The translations under genes and the position numbers were made by a program. A stretch of DNA of 64,000 bases from assembly GCA_029747585.1 (NCBI GenBank), contig JAPEVF010000191.1, positions 1-64,000 on the forward strand, given 5' to 3'. Below, one piece after another: positions 1 through 11,612 of the stretch (positions are counted from its first letter, which is position 1; the number at the start of each line of letters is the position of its first letter). Source of the DNA: Pleurotus djamor (Eukaryota; Basidiomycota; Agaricomycetes; Agaricales; Pleurotaceae). The notes under the pieces were generated by a model. It made no database searches and was not told where the DNA came from. It saw only the letters and a list, made by a program, of their open reading frames with translations.

Positions 1-53
1 ATTCTACCGTACTACCAAATGTACCAGCACTATTCGCGCCAAATATCATTCCA

Positions 54-305
54 TCACAGTTTGGTTATTTTCACTCGCCCCCCATGCTCCATTGACAGGT
101 TTCCCGGAGTATTTCCCTCACGAGGTTTCACTATGTTCAAACCATGTTTCCGATACCCAGGAACCACATGTATATCCTGAAAATATGACGGGTGAATCAG
201 GATAATATACCCACTGAAAGTAACTATGAATAATTCCTCCGTTTTCGGGATCGTTGCCCCGAACCCCAGGTTAAGGTACGCCGGTACACGTCTCATTGAC
301 ACCAT
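54..305 (-). pseudogene. possible fragment related to the RHS-like NTPase at 12.2-13.2 kb
   Basis: An 83-codon open frame with no clear gene structure around it. Its centre has the pattern F-x4-F-x-G-x3-LIHP followed by a VxPGYR-like stretch. This resembles the segment just after Walker A in the NTPase at 12164-13207 (F-x4-F-x-G-x3-LIHPEGVY, then a DGYK). The match is short and there is no P-loop upstream, so I read it as a decayed relative at best. It could equally be a chance open frame. Confidence 0.2.
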
Positions 306-1114
306 TTTTCCTACTGAACTTGCAGATCATTTTCACCCGCTCCGAAAACCATAGTGCAAGTTGTTGCCGTTGTTCCGGTGGCGGTGTTATGTAAGTATGA
401 TTGTTTCGGCGCTTAGCTTAGACGCTCTTTCATCTTTTCCCCATCCCACCACGACTGTTCCCCCATTCCTAGCTCGATGTCCTCGGCACCTACTTGGAAA
501 TAACTGTAGACCAGGGGCGGAGACTTAGCGCGACCAGTCCGTCCTCAAATAAATGAAGAATGCTTAATTTGAAATACACGTCCAGGTTGCGGTTCCCACC
601 TTCCGTCCAAGACGATCGCTTTTCTCTCCGTCGATACTACGGGGACGATTTGTCTTGGTGATATGGATATGATAGCGTTTGGGAAACACGTCTCCGATAG
701 CTGGCTTGTCCTTGCCGAAAGACCCATCACCTTGCAGATAGAGTACACCCACTGCTCGATCTCCCTTGACCTTCTCAGCGTGAGGCCGGATTAACGCGAC
801 GGATTATCTACTGGAGCACACAATACGCTCCATGCGTCACACATGATGTGTCCAAGGCAACCCAGCCAGACCTTAGTACCAAATACTAAATCGCACCGTG
901 GCATTAGTGTCCTTTCTAGTACGCTCAAGCGTCTACGGAGTTATCCTCCTCTTGAATTCTTCCTGTCACTCCAAACCTCTAACTATGTCTATGCTAGCCT
1001 ATGACGATCATGGCCCCTTGGAACTCGAACTCGGACCGCGGTGTCACGTAGCCTGAGCTATCCCAGGTGTGGTATAGTGTCTCCAACTCATGGACCATGG
1101 CGCTGTGCGACCGA

Positions 1115-1122
1115 CTATAAAT
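1115..1122 (+). promoter_or_regulatory. candidate TATA box of the His-rich peptide gene
   Basis: CTATAAAT lies about 180 nt upstream of the ATG at 1301, compatible with a transcription start near 1150 and a leader of about 150 nt. The call rests on motif and spacing only. Confidence 0.35.
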
Positions 1123-1300
1123 CGAGCTCGCTGTTTGTTGAGGGTGTTCCCTTCATCAGTGATCCCTCAATCTTCAGTAGCCTACCAGGTGAGCTTTTCC
1201 TGTTGTCCCCGGGCGGGATTTATCATACTCATCGATGCCTCTTCCACGCTGCTTCCGTCATCCCTTGTGTTGCACAGTCTACCGAAGCCTCCACACCATC

Positions 1301-1489
1301 ATGCGTGCCACCATAATCTTCGCCGCCATCTTCGCCTCCGTGTTTACCATGNCTGCGCCTACTGAAGACGCCTTCGACGCCGTGGAGAACATCGAAGCCG
1401 TAGAAAACGTAGAGAATGTTGATGGTGTGGACTGGCACCACCGTCACCGTCACCACCACCACCATGGACACCATCACGGCCACCATTAA
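1301..1489 (+). CDS. small secreted His-rich peptide
   Basis: A 62-residue single-exon open frame. Residues 1 to about 17 form a short basic start and a hydrophobic stretch (TIIFAAIFASVFT), a good signal peptide. Then come about 27 acidic residues with a loose VEN repeat (AVENIEAVENVENVDGVDW). The last 17 residues are almost all histidine: 13 His, 2 Arg and 2 Gly, ending in GHH. Such tails bind Zn, Cu or Ni in other proteins, so extracellular metal binding or buffering is a reasonable inference, but no family is recognised. One base (1352, n) is undetermined; counting it as a real base keeps the frame open, giving Ser, Pro, Thr or Ala at residue 18. A TATA-like box lies upstream and a tRNA gene follows on the other strand. 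Confidence 0.6.
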   Translation: MRATIIFAAIFASVFTMXAPTEDAFDAVENIEAVENVENVDGVDWHHRHRHHHHHGHHHGHH

Positions 1490-1724
1490 GCTACTGCTCG
1501 ATGCAGGGTGGTTCGCCAGCTGCGGTCGCTTGTGACCAAGTCAGAACACGGTCCCCAATATTCTGTTTCATTTATTATATTTATATGTAGAGTTGACGAC
1601 ATCTACGAATCGCACTCACCACCTTTGATACGTATAATCTTCCCGCAATCTACTCGCTTCGCTCCTACCAAAGACCGTCAGAAGCGCATTAGAAACACGA
1701 TGGTACCGGATGGATGATACGAGG

Positions 1725-1730
1725 AAAAAA
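1725..1730 (-). terminator. RNA polymerase III terminator of tRNA-Thr
   Basis: A run of six T on the minus strand begins 12 nt beyond the 3' end of the tRNA at 1742. This is the expected Pol III stop signal. Confidence 0.65.
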
Positions 1731-1741
1731 CAATGGAAGCT

Positions 1742-1826
1742 TCCTCGTAGCCGATTTGAACGACTGACCTCCTCATCAGCTGATTTTCGTACTAGTGAGG
1801 CGCTCTACCAACTGAGCCAACGAGGA
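1742..1826 (-). tRNA. trnT-AGU: tRNA-Thr (anticodon AGU) with a 13-nt intron
   Basis: The minus strand folds as a tRNA. The 7-bp acceptor stem pairs 1826-1820 with 1748-1742 perfectly. The D arm GCTCAGTTGGTAGAGC contains the A box. The anticodon stem is CCTCA/TGAGG, and the T arm AGTCG-TTCAAAT-CGGCT holds the B box. The anticodon AGT is at 1793-1791. The anticodon loop is 20 nt instead of 7; the extra 13 nt (1789-1777) sit one base 3' of the anticodon, the canonical eukaryotic tRNA intron position. The 3' CCA is not encoded, as usual in nuclear genes. Confidence 0.92.
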
Positions 1827-2702
1827 GTATATGTGCGCCTCCGCTTCTACATCATACTTTCGCAAACCATCCGTTGGGGTGCTACTGTAACCTCCTGACG
1901 CCCCTCCTTTCGGTAGCCATGGTTTCCATCGACTCACCGCCTATCTTCACTGCTTTCCACAAGTACATAACACGAGAGTCGACCTGCACTTCAACATCCT
2001 TTCGCATACTCGAGACCCCGACCTCAAAAACTTGCCCCATCCATTGCTAATGTGTGACCGNATGGTACGTTCAGCCTAGAGGTAGCCCCTTTCTCGATTG
2101 TCTACTTAGTAACGTCATTTATAAGATTCGATTTCGGTGGTTGGACGCGCTGCGCTCCGCATGTTCGAGCAGATTGAAGAAGAAGTGGAACAAGAAGAAA
2201 TTGACGGAGAAATCAGAGCACAATGCATCGGAAGGTGCCGAGTACGAAGGAAGAGTTGAAACAGAGACGGTGTGTTCAAGTGCGTCTGTCATTTCGCCAT
2301 CGCTCAGACATCTTCCCGCTCATTGCCTCACTGTACAGCGCTGTTTGAGGCTGAATACCATGGAATTTATATGCCACATGAAAGCGGACCATCTGAGAGA
2401 AGCGACGAGGTGGCTCGAACGACTCGTCCTCTTCATTCAAGGAGCGGTGGGAAATCAAAGGATGAAAAAGGGACAGACCTTGAAGAAAAGGTGAAGATGC
2501 TGGAATCAAGGATCGATGTACTTGAGCGTCTCGTTTTCAAGAGAGGGCCCTCGTACACATCGAAGGACCACGTACGCACCATCCCTAATCCGACGTCAGA
2601 AATCAACTCATGACATCGCTATAGCGCCCAACCGATAGTATTACCTACGCTGACAAAGGTACACAAACTCACCCCCAAACAAATCGGAAAGCACAACGCC
2701 GT
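1827..2702. other. gene-poor stretch with one weak coiled-coil frame
   Basis: No convincing gene. A 113-codon + frame at 2272-2613 ends in a short heptad-like segment (EEKVKMLESRIDVLERLV). An ATG at 2161 opens a very acidic frame (MFEQIEEEVEQEEIDGE), but I could not splice the two together in one frame. A decayed gene or a missed multi-exon gene is possible. Confidence 0.25.
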
Positions 2703-3109
2703 ATGAGTCAACATCACCGTGATTTCAGTCTTAACGTTTATCGCAATCCAAATCAACACCCCCGTCGCATCGCTCGAAGATTCCCCACATGCGATATCCC
2801 TCGAGCGTATATGGACAATCCGTCATGCGTGTATGGGTTCACTGAAGCCGAAGTGGATCTTGCGATGCGAGTTTATCGCGTCATCCCTGCTGGTGAACGT
2901 GGAACTGTGTGTGCGCCTGAGCGGGAGTTTCGGAGCGATGAGAGTTCTTGGGCCAAGAACATTGGTATTAAGGAGAAGCGGAGGCTGCTCTACGATGCGT
3001 TCGTTTTAGCGAAAGAAGGGATTGATGTGGGCGCGTGAGTATGCGTCTAGGAAGCTAAGGGTAACGGCACAACGTGTACAGAGTAGTTGACTGTATGGAC
3101 ATCTTTTAG
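2703..3109 (+). CDS. unrecognised small protein, two exons
   Basis: I propose exon 1 at 2703-3034 and exon 2 at 3082-3109, giving 119 aa. The 47-nt intron has a strong donor (GTGAGT) and a GTGTACAG acceptor, and removing it lets the frame run to a stop 28 nt later. The protein is Arg-rich at the start (RRIARRF) and mixed-charge later (YGFTEAEVDLAMRVYRV). It has no signal peptide or membrane segment. No family is recognised. It could be a chance frame, and the intron is the main support. Confidence 0.35.
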
Positions 3110-3598
3110 CCGCTGGCTTTTACGCCTTCATTTACCCGGTTCATCACACTTTTACTTACGACTTAGAGGGATCGACGAAGTTGGAAAAGCTAAACAGGAG
3201 AGCCTCCCTAGTGGTCCCCATAGATTATGAGATTGATTAGATTAGATTACCTAATGTGGCCCAGTTTGGTGGCGCGTCGATCTTACTTCTTTGTTCGTCC
3301 CGTCTGCCACAGGCTACCACCACGACCCATCGCTACCCATTCCCAAGCGACCAAACCATTCATTCGAGTGATTTGTATAGCTTCGGTGTCTTGTGCTGCC
3401 TTTCAATTGCCTTTATCAGCATCCTCGCCAATCATCGAGTCATTGTCCCTTTGTCACTTTCGACACTCTTGATCCTTTATGTGTCCAACGAACCACAATT
3501 CAGGTCTCTCAAATTTCCTACTGTGGCCTTGGGCTCGCTCGTGGATTCCCTTCTCAAACACACTTGGGAACTTCTCACTCAGTACTAACACCACCGAG

Positions 3599-4735
3599 AT
3601 GGGGAAAGATGACGGGGGTTTGGGTGTCGAAGGCATGGAATCGACTCCGGCAACGGACAACACGCCCTCATCATTACTCCCGCCTTTCACGCTCAGTCGC
3701 GTTGTACCACACAAGCGTGGTAACGTCCAAGCGAAAGGAAAGACGAAGAACATCAAAGTTAAAACGCGACTCAGACTCACGGACTCTATTGGTAGTCGTC
3801 ACCTCACCACAAGCCCGAGCCCCAGAAAGCGTCGATCACGATCCCGACCACTTGCCTTCAAGTTCGCTTCCGAGTCGTCGTATGTCTTTGGTACTACCAC
3901 AGACGTTCATCTGGCGAAGAAGATGCTCGCGTTTCGATTACTCAAAGGACGGGCGTCCTTACGGCGTTTCGGGATTCCTGGCGCGAGTACGTCGGTGACG
4001 ACTCAGCGAATAGGAAATATGGCCACAGTCACTCCGGCTGCTTGGAACCCGCACGTCGCGCTGACGGCGTTTGACCTCGCGTGTGCGAGTCGTACCTCCC
4101 CTTCGCTTAGTGGCCACCCCTGGAACAACGATAGTGGCATGGACATAGACGCGAACGAGGGGTCTTTCCAACGTGCTGAGAAAGAGCCGCTCAACACAAA
4201 GCCACACAACATCTCTCGACTCCTCCAAATCGGATGGCTCACTCTTGACGAAGTCAGATCTTCCGCATCACAGGTGGAGTGGGAGAATCTTCGTCTCTTC
4301 AGGAAGGACTGTTTGAGGAGGGCACTGGGGATGGGAAGGAGTGGAAGTGTGAGGAATTTCCGGGTCGCTGATGAGTTTCTCGGGCTTGTTGGTGGGAAGA
4401 GCTTGGAGATGAGAGGAGTTCGGTGGGAGGATGGGGAATTGCCGTGGAAGTTGGAGTGGTATGGGATGATGCCGTGGAAGGCGCCTTCACTTGCGAAGTA
4501 CAGAAACGGTGACGAGGCAGAGCGCATTGCGGACCGGACAGAGAGATGGCAAGCGCAACCGGCGACAAATATCCTTCAACATGTCTTCAACGCGCCGTTG
4601 GAAAGCAAGGACAAAGCAACACCGTCAGTCAAGAACCGCGATTGCCATGTTTATGGCGTTCTCCAAGACTACAAGCCCTCGATGGCGGCCAGAGCAGCTT
4701 CCCTGGTTGAGGTGTCTCGTGTTAGAGGTGCTTGA
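3599..4735 (+). CDS. unrecognised basic protein, probably nuclear
   Basis: A single-exon frame of 378 aa. I chose the ATG at 3599 because the frame upstream is low in coding character and a pyrimidine-rich leader (3300-3590) precedes it. Residues 15-70 are Pro/Ser/Lys-rich. Residues 73-84 form a clear nuclear-localisation-type cluster (SPSPRKRRSRSR). The C-terminal half is mixed, with W-rich segments (RWEDGELPWKLEWYGMMPW near residues 305-325). There is no signal peptide, membrane span or catalytic motif that I recognise. A lineage-specific regulatory or chromatin protein is only a guess. Confidence 0.65.
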   Translation: MGKDDGGLGVEGMESTPATDNTPSSLLPPFTLSRVVPHKRGNVQAKGKTKNIKVKTRLRLTDSIGSRHLTTSPSPRKRRSRSRPLAFKFASESSYVFGTTTDVHLAKKMLAFRLLKGRASLRRFGIPGASTSVTTQRIGNMATVTPAAWNPHVALTAFDLACASRTSPSLSGHPWNNDSGMDIDANEGSFQRAEKEPLNTKPHNISRLLQIGWLTLDEVRSSASQVEWENLRLFRKDCLRRALGMGRSGSVRNFRVADEFLGLVGGKSLEMRGVRWEDGELPWKLEWYGMMPWKAPSLAKYRNGDEAERIADRTERWQAQPATNILQHVFNAPLESKDKATPSVKNRDCHVYGVLQDYKPSMAARAASLVEVSRVRGA

Positions 4736-5121
4736 TCAGAGTCTCGTGGGTATTTACGTGACCGTCTCTACTTCTCTTTCTTTGAATGTAATGTAATCTA
4801 CTTGCGAGCATACCAATTCCGTCGTGGACAAAACTTCGTGAATATTTAGGCTGAACCATGGGAAGGGCTACGGGCTACTCCCCGCCGGCGCGTCGAGATG
4901 CTCAAATCTTCTTGGAAAGATGACTCCATTGGGAGTATATCCAACTGAACCATCACCGAAAATTCATTATGACCATTCTTCTAGTCGAAATTGGTGAATT
5001 CTATGAGAGATAAATATGTGTATTCTTTGAAATGTAAATGAAGTACATGATCAGCGTCTCGTTCTTTCCGTTTCTCGTCGCCAGTCCACTCTCATCCTCG
5101 CATCCCCTTTTTGATCACATT

Positions 5122-6013
5122 CTAAGCTAACTTCACCGTTTTCACCTTGACTGTTCCATTCACATTCTCGTGTTGACGCCTCCGCTCAATATCCTCACAC
5201 AGCGCTTCATACCCTCTCATTCTCATCATCCCCACTCCATCCCTCTCATAATCAAACGCAATACCCAACGTATAAAGCATAGGCATCAAGCGCAGTTCAT
5301 ACAATTCGTACAGAACGATACCTGGGTTGGCGAGGAGCCATTCAGGCCAGAGGTTTTCGCGCCGTTTTTGTGGGTTGGCAGGGGCATAGGAGGGAGAAGA
5401 GGGGTCGAGAGGGGTGATTTGGGAGAGGATCTCGGTGTGTGTGAGATGGGGTGAGATGAATTCTGGTTTGGGGAGACCATCTTCTGGTTTTGGCTTGGAA
5501 AGATGGTTGCGTGGCTTTGCCTGAGGAGAAGAAATGTGTCTTTGCGTAGAAAGGATGTAGGATAGGAGTTGACTCACTACGACCGCGCTAGCTTCGCGAG
5601 TGGTGCCTCTCTGTATATTATTCGTGTCTTTTAATGCAACTGAGATATCTCTCAGGAGCGAGAGAATCTCCTTTTGTTGTTCTTCGATCATCTCTAGACG
5701 AGATACATCTACGTGATTGGCGCAGGAAAGGACTGGCTCTTGGGCACGGGCCGAAGGGTGGTATTCTCTGTTGGCCTCTGAAAAGGAAAGGCGGAACAGT
5801 AGATTAGACTTTGTTTCTTGGGCGACCAGTGCTCTCGCGTGTAGTGGACTCACCACCGCTAGCTTTGTGAACCACAGTATCGTCGCTGTATCTCCTTTCC
5901 ATGTCGACCCTCAGCTTTTCCATAGACGTTGCACCGTTGGTTCCATTGTGCTTCGCCTTTTTATTCGTCTCATTCCTACTTCCAAACCTCAACAAAGAGA
6001 GCAATCTGAGCAT
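5122..6013 (-). CDS. unrecognised protein with a short coiled coil, two exons
   Basis: Exon 1 is 6013-5854 and exon 2 is 5777-5122, giving 271 aa. The 76-nt intron (GTGAGT...TTTTCAG) keeps the frame exactly. The N-terminus is Leu/Arg-rich (MLRLLSLLRFGSR), which could be a mitochondrial presequence. A helical, coiled-coil-like stretch follows the junction (SRLEMIEEQQKEILSLLRDI, about residues 84-103). The C-terminal third is compact and conserved-looking (ENLWPEWLLANPG, YELYELRLMPMLYTLG). Upstream on the same strand, a donor-like site near 6092 suggests an additional 5' exon or a UTR intron. No family is recognised. Confidence 0.6.
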
Positions 6014-6364
6014 CGACTTTTAGGGGAGAAATTTCGTAAATTGGGCGATTCGAGTACGGAGAGGCATGAGGAAGAGATTTGGATGCTCACCTTTGTCTTT
6101 CACGAATCTATAGGGTACTGTGAGGATGGGTGATAAAGTCCTGAATCCGTCGCGTTGGAAATGAAATAAGATGTTAGACTGATGTTGGATGTTGGAGGTA
6201 AACCTGAAGGGCGTCTAGCCATTTTCCGATAGGTCGTACTATAAGCGCCGAAGGCGGACCACCTTCCTTTCGGCGAACCCGAACAATCCTACGCCTCCCA
6301 TTCTACCGCGCCGTCCGATTCCCCTCGATCGCGATTTCTCTTCGGAGACCGGACTCTCCAAGTA

Positions 6365-9300
6365 ATGAGCTCAAGTTCACCGTCGCGGAAAGATAAACCC
6401 AAATCCAAAGAAGTCTTTGAACCTGGAAGTCCGCTTGAACCCACACCTACACCTACCGCCAGATTCGCGCTGGAGAGCCTGTCGTCACTTTCTTTCTTTC
6501 GAGCACCACCAAAACACGATTCAAACACGAGTGAAGATGCTGACGTAGCTGCGAGTACGGGTGGTGGTGGCAACGGAAGTGGTGGTAGCGGTGCGAAAAG
6601 CTCGCATGGTTCGTGGAGGCCGAGTACGATCGTTTCTGGTGGCGGTGGTGAGTCATCCGGTTCGTTGTGATCGTGATGCGTCCTTCTAACTATTCAGTCA
6701 CAGCGTCAACGAAATCTGCCTCTAGCTCGACTGCAACCAAATACGCCGACGAAGCATCCTCGGAAATTGCTGCTAAGAAACCACAGAGCTCGTCGAAGGT
6801 ATCATCTACGATCGCAGGAGCTTCTGGTGGTGATGAAATGGAGGTGGATGCACCCACTCAAAAGAGTAAGGATGCGGCTGGTTCCAAGGGCAACTCTGTA
6901 TCATCGAAGTCTGCTTCGACTTCGGCTACTACTCAATCACCTGGCGGATCAGTCAATGCTACCACGAAAGGAACCAAGGATGACGCTACTACTGGCTTGA
7001 AAGAAGGTTCTGCGGCAGGAAATTCAAAGCCTCCTCCCACTGCAGCTGCGACCTCTTTACGAACGGATATCCAATACATCCCCGGTACGAATGTCCTCGC
7101 ACTCTCCCCTTCATTCTCGCGATTGTCTGGACCCGGAATAATCCCTGCTCCCTCTGTTCTCCCCCTCTCCCTTACTACATCCAAACCTACCTCCGCGAAT
7201 ACAACCTGCCTAGATTCGCCGCAAACGAAACCGAAGAAGGCACGAAAACGAGCCAAGGTAAAGGAACCAAAGGACGCTGCTCGTCGTGCTTCAGTTTCGT
7301 CTGTAGAGACAGCCTCTCCTTCTCCTACGACCGTGTCAATGACGTCGGCCGCGATGGGCATAGAGGCTTCGGCTCCGGAAACGACAGGAACCTCTCCTTC
7401 AGGTGTACCACGCAAATCAGCCTTGGACACACTGGCAAAGGGACAAGGACTACCTCCAGCTAAGAAACGGCGTATATCTCCGCCATCTACTTCAGTTGCT
7501 TCTTCAGCGTCACTTCCTGCCGTGGTTTCGTCTAGTCAACCATTGGATAGTAGCTCCACCAAATCGTCTTCCTCAGGCGCTCCCTCTAATACCACCACCA
7601 GCGCCTCTTTACCTACTGCTCCAGTTGTTCCAGCTGTCGATCCCAGCGCCACATTAGGAACATTCGCTGCTCAGAATGACGGCAGCAGCGTTGTTGGTGC
7701 TCGGGCGGCTAAAGCCAAGACCGATAATGTGATCGATAATCAGAATGATAATCGTGTAAACGCGCTTATACCTGTATCTACGCTTACAGCTTCATCATCT
7801 ACATCACCTGGCCTCCATGAACAGCGTTCCATGCCTCCCACATCTGCAGAGGAGAGAACGACGAAGCAGCATCCTACGCCGGCTTATCCACCTACAACTG
7901 CCCCTGTTCCTAAGAACTCTGTGGCTACATCAGCTCCTTCAACAGCGACCTCGACACCAGCGCCAACATCGGCGCCAACCCGATCGAATCCAACCATACC
8001 ACCCTCCACGCCTTCGACTACATCCGTAGCCACACCATCGTCTTCTACCCCATCTACCAGTGTTCCACCTCGAAGCACGGCGTCACGGCCTTTTTTGCAT
8101 TTGAGAACACATGCCACCGCCCCCACCTCAACCCCCACCGCTTGGTCTTCAAATCCCCAATCTCAAACCTCCGCTTCTACTTCAACAACCTCTTCTGCCG
8201 CTGCCTCTTCTAGTACGCCTTCCAACCCACCCTCTTCATCTACCGACCCCCCAAAGGAAAACCAATATGAATCAACGAAGCAGCTGCAAGCGCTCATCAC
8301 CGAGAACGCTACTCTCAAACGGAACCTCTCTGCTATTAAGGTAGCGTTTAAACGTGAGAAGGAGGGACATGATCGCGAAGGAGCCAAGGTTTTGGAGATG
8401 TTGCTTGGACTGGTTGAGGTATTGAGTCGATTGTCGGCATCTGAGTCGAGCAGTAATGATGCTACGGACAAGGGTAAAGGATCTAGTACGACGATTACCA
8501 CGAAATCGGCATCATCAACGACAACCACGACCCCTCAGTCATCTAATGCGACAAGATCAAGTACGGGCACGACGACGTCGAGCTCTATATCCCTTCCACC
8601 GTGGCAAGCTATCGCCACACAATTCGGCGCTCTTAAAGGTGCTATCGAACGGCTCGTCACTCAAGACGATGACATCAAACGCGAGAGTGAAACGCTGAGA
8701 ACGGAGAACGGAGAGGTGAGAAAGGAGAATGACAAAGTGAGAGTTGAGAGAAAGAGGGTGGAGGAGTACGAAGAGTGGCAGAAGGGAAAGCCGGAGAGGG
8801 AGCGTAAGGAAGAAGAGGCGAAGTCTGAGGTGCTTCAGCTACGTGGACAGGTGAGGGATGTTAATGCTAAGATGAAGGTATGGTATCTCCTTATTTTCGT
8901 TTCATCAATGGATCTGATTCTTACTCCAATTTATTGGGATCCCTCTTTAGCTCGTGGTAACCGAACGCGACAAGCTAAAGGTAACCCACCAACAACACCT
9001 CGACAAGTGTACTGAGCGCGATCGTGTACAAGCTCAGCGTATTATCAGTCTGGCTAAGGAGAAGGATGAGTTGGTGGCGTGGAAGGATGCCGCAATGAGG
9101 AAGCAAAGGAAGGATGAGAATGAGAGGATAGCGCAGGAGGAAGAGAGGAAGAAGAGGGAAAAGGAACGGGAGCAAGATGAGAAAGAGAGGGAGAGAAGGG
9201 AGAGCGAAAAGACGAAGGAGGATGCAAAGAGGTGGATGCTGGCGGAGGAAAAGCATGCCAATATACGGAAAGAGAAAGATGGACTGGAGATTGAGCTGAA

Positions 9301-11612
9301 GGTCGGTTTTCAAAGCCGTCAAATCCCTTTCATTGACCTAAAGAACTAACGAGCGTCTCCTTCCCCCCTATCTTCATCTTATCTATAGGCTACGAACCTG
9401 AAATTATCCAACCTCAAAACCGAATACGAAGCTTGTGCAGCACGGTACGCCACCGCGGTTAGTGAGTTTGAGGCGTTCAAGGTAGATGTAGCGAAGATCG
9501 CCGCTACTGCCACTGCGAACAAGAACACGTTCTCGGATGCTCATACGCAAACCGATGTAGTCGAACCTGATCAAGAAGCTGCGTCGCGATCTTCTTCGAT
9601 TCCACCGCCTCCCTCTTCGTCTTCCTCAACGCCAACGCCGACCGATGTAGCCTCCCTAACGACCCAACTTACCGAGCTCAAAGAACGTTATAACAACGTT
9701 ATGAGCGCATGGATCCGCACGCGAGCTTCTTTGTCGTCCGAGTCCAAGCGGCTTCAAGTGATGATGAAAGAGCGGGATGAAGCGTTCACTGTGGCGGAGA
9801 GGATGAAGAAGGAAGCTGATCTGGTGAAGAGGGAGGTGGTTGAGATCAAAGACCGGTTAGAAGTCGAGCAGAGTGCGAAGATGAACGAGAAGGAGAGGAT
9901 GCAGAAGGAGGTTGATCAAGTGGAGGAACGATGTCGCGTGTTGGTGGCGGGGAAAGAAGAGTTGGAGAACATGCTTGAGCAGGCGAAGAAGAGGGCTGAA
10001 GATGCGGATGAGAAGATGAGGAAGCTGGAGGAAGAGAATGAGGAGGTCAAGGCGATGTACGAGGAAGCGAAAGAGCAGTTGGCTATGGCCTCGAAAGATG
10101 TCGAGATGCTAAGCAGTGAGAAGAACGCGATGGAATGGTTGGAAAACCAGCGAGATGAACTGGAGAAGACGCTTGAAACCGCCAACAAGAAACTCGAAGA
10201 GGCCGACGCGGACAAGGTTGAGTTGAAGGGGATGTACTCAGCGGCGAAGAAAGAGGTTGGAGATTTGGAGCATGAGCTATCCATCGTCAAGGCTAAGTTG
10301 AAGAAACTCTCAGAAGAGGCTCGCTCCCAGGTCAACAAGTGTCTTCGCTGCGAAGAGGCTTCGAACGGCGAGCGGATACCAGGTGATTTTATTCGTTCTT
10401 TACTGGTGCTTTTGACTCAATGTCTCTACAGCTCGTGTTGAGATAGCTCCTGCGCCATCGCCTCTACCGCCGCCGCCACCGCCTATACTACCGAGCCCGG
10501 CACTGGCATCAGACATCTCCAAGCTTCTCTTGTCCGAAATATCCTCGTGGTCCAAAGTATCCAGTCTGCTCAACGACGCGTCCACACTCAATATTTCACT
10601 CCTTCGAACGTCAGTAGGACACCCACCTCATCCACATTACAATCCCTACGATCTTGATTCTGATCATGATGTTGACGACGAGCTCAGCACGAGCTTCCAG
10701 TCAATTCTTCGTCAGATCCACGCCATCCACGCTGTCATGGTTTCGTTGTGTGGGGACCGACAGGCTTACTTGTTCGGTATGACAGGGACGTTGGCACCTC
10801 TGTTCCAGTCTTCGTTGGACATGGGTATTTTCAGTGGAAAGAGTCTGTTGGCGGAATTCGAGTTCAATGTTTCGAAAGCGGTGAAGGTTACTTCTCCCGG
10901 AACTCAAAGACGCCCTGGGGCGTCTGCCTCAGTGCCTGAGGCTAACGGAATTGGGAAGAATCACTCTGTCCAATCGAGCAGACGTTCCCTACATCCCACT
11001 GCTTCGTCCTCATCTATCCCCACCTCTTCTTCTGCCCGTGCATCCGCGTCGACATCAACAGTAAGCAAAGAAAATGGGAAAGCCAAAGCCACTTCTGCGG
11101 CTGACATCCCAGATGCTCTCTCCGACGTCCTAGCAAACCTCGTCGCACAGGTTGACGAGATCACCACTCCTTCAGGAAACATCCTCAAATTCCTCTACTC
11201 CGATTCAACACCTCCTACACGCGATCATAGCTTCACCTCAACCTTGTCATCAACGTCGGCCTTACCATCGGCTCTCTCACGCGCACATTCACGAGACGGT
11301 CAAAGTCATCGTGGTGGTGGTAGTGGCAATGGTATCCATGTTCGGTTCAGTAACAATCCTGAGATCGTAGCCATTGATTCGAGAGCTCCTACTCCTATCC
11401 TTGACGATGACGATGAGGGGACTGCTGCTGGTCCCTCTCAGCATACGAAACGGAAACGCAGGGAATCGGATGACGGCTCTCTCGAGGCTGACCTTGGTGG
11501 TCAACCTGAGAGAGAGGGGGCTGCTACGAATGGGAGAGGGAGAGGGTCGAAGAAGGGACATACACATACGGGTAAGACACGGAGGAGGAAGAGGATTAGT
11601 TTCGGGTTTTAG
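6365..11612 (+). CDS. large Ser/Thr-rich coiled-coil protein, five exons
   Basis: Exons are 6365-6647, 6698-8877, 8951-9301, 9389-10382 and 10432-11612, giving 1662 aa; every junction preserves the frame. Residues 1 to about 615 are low-complexity Ser/Thr/Pro/Ala, with a basic patch (KPKKARKRAKVKEPK). From about 620 the sequence becomes heptad-rich and runs as coiled coil to about 1265, with a Pro/Ser break near 980-1010. After a polyproline segment near 1275 comes a globular-looking part, then a Ser-rich region and a very basic end (KRKRRES..., TRRRKRISFGF). It looks like a scaffold or cytoskeleton/nuclear organiser, but no named family is recognisable. The donor of intron 3 (GTCGGT) is weaker than the others. 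The length, intron density and frame agreement make the gene itself secure. Confidence 0.85.
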
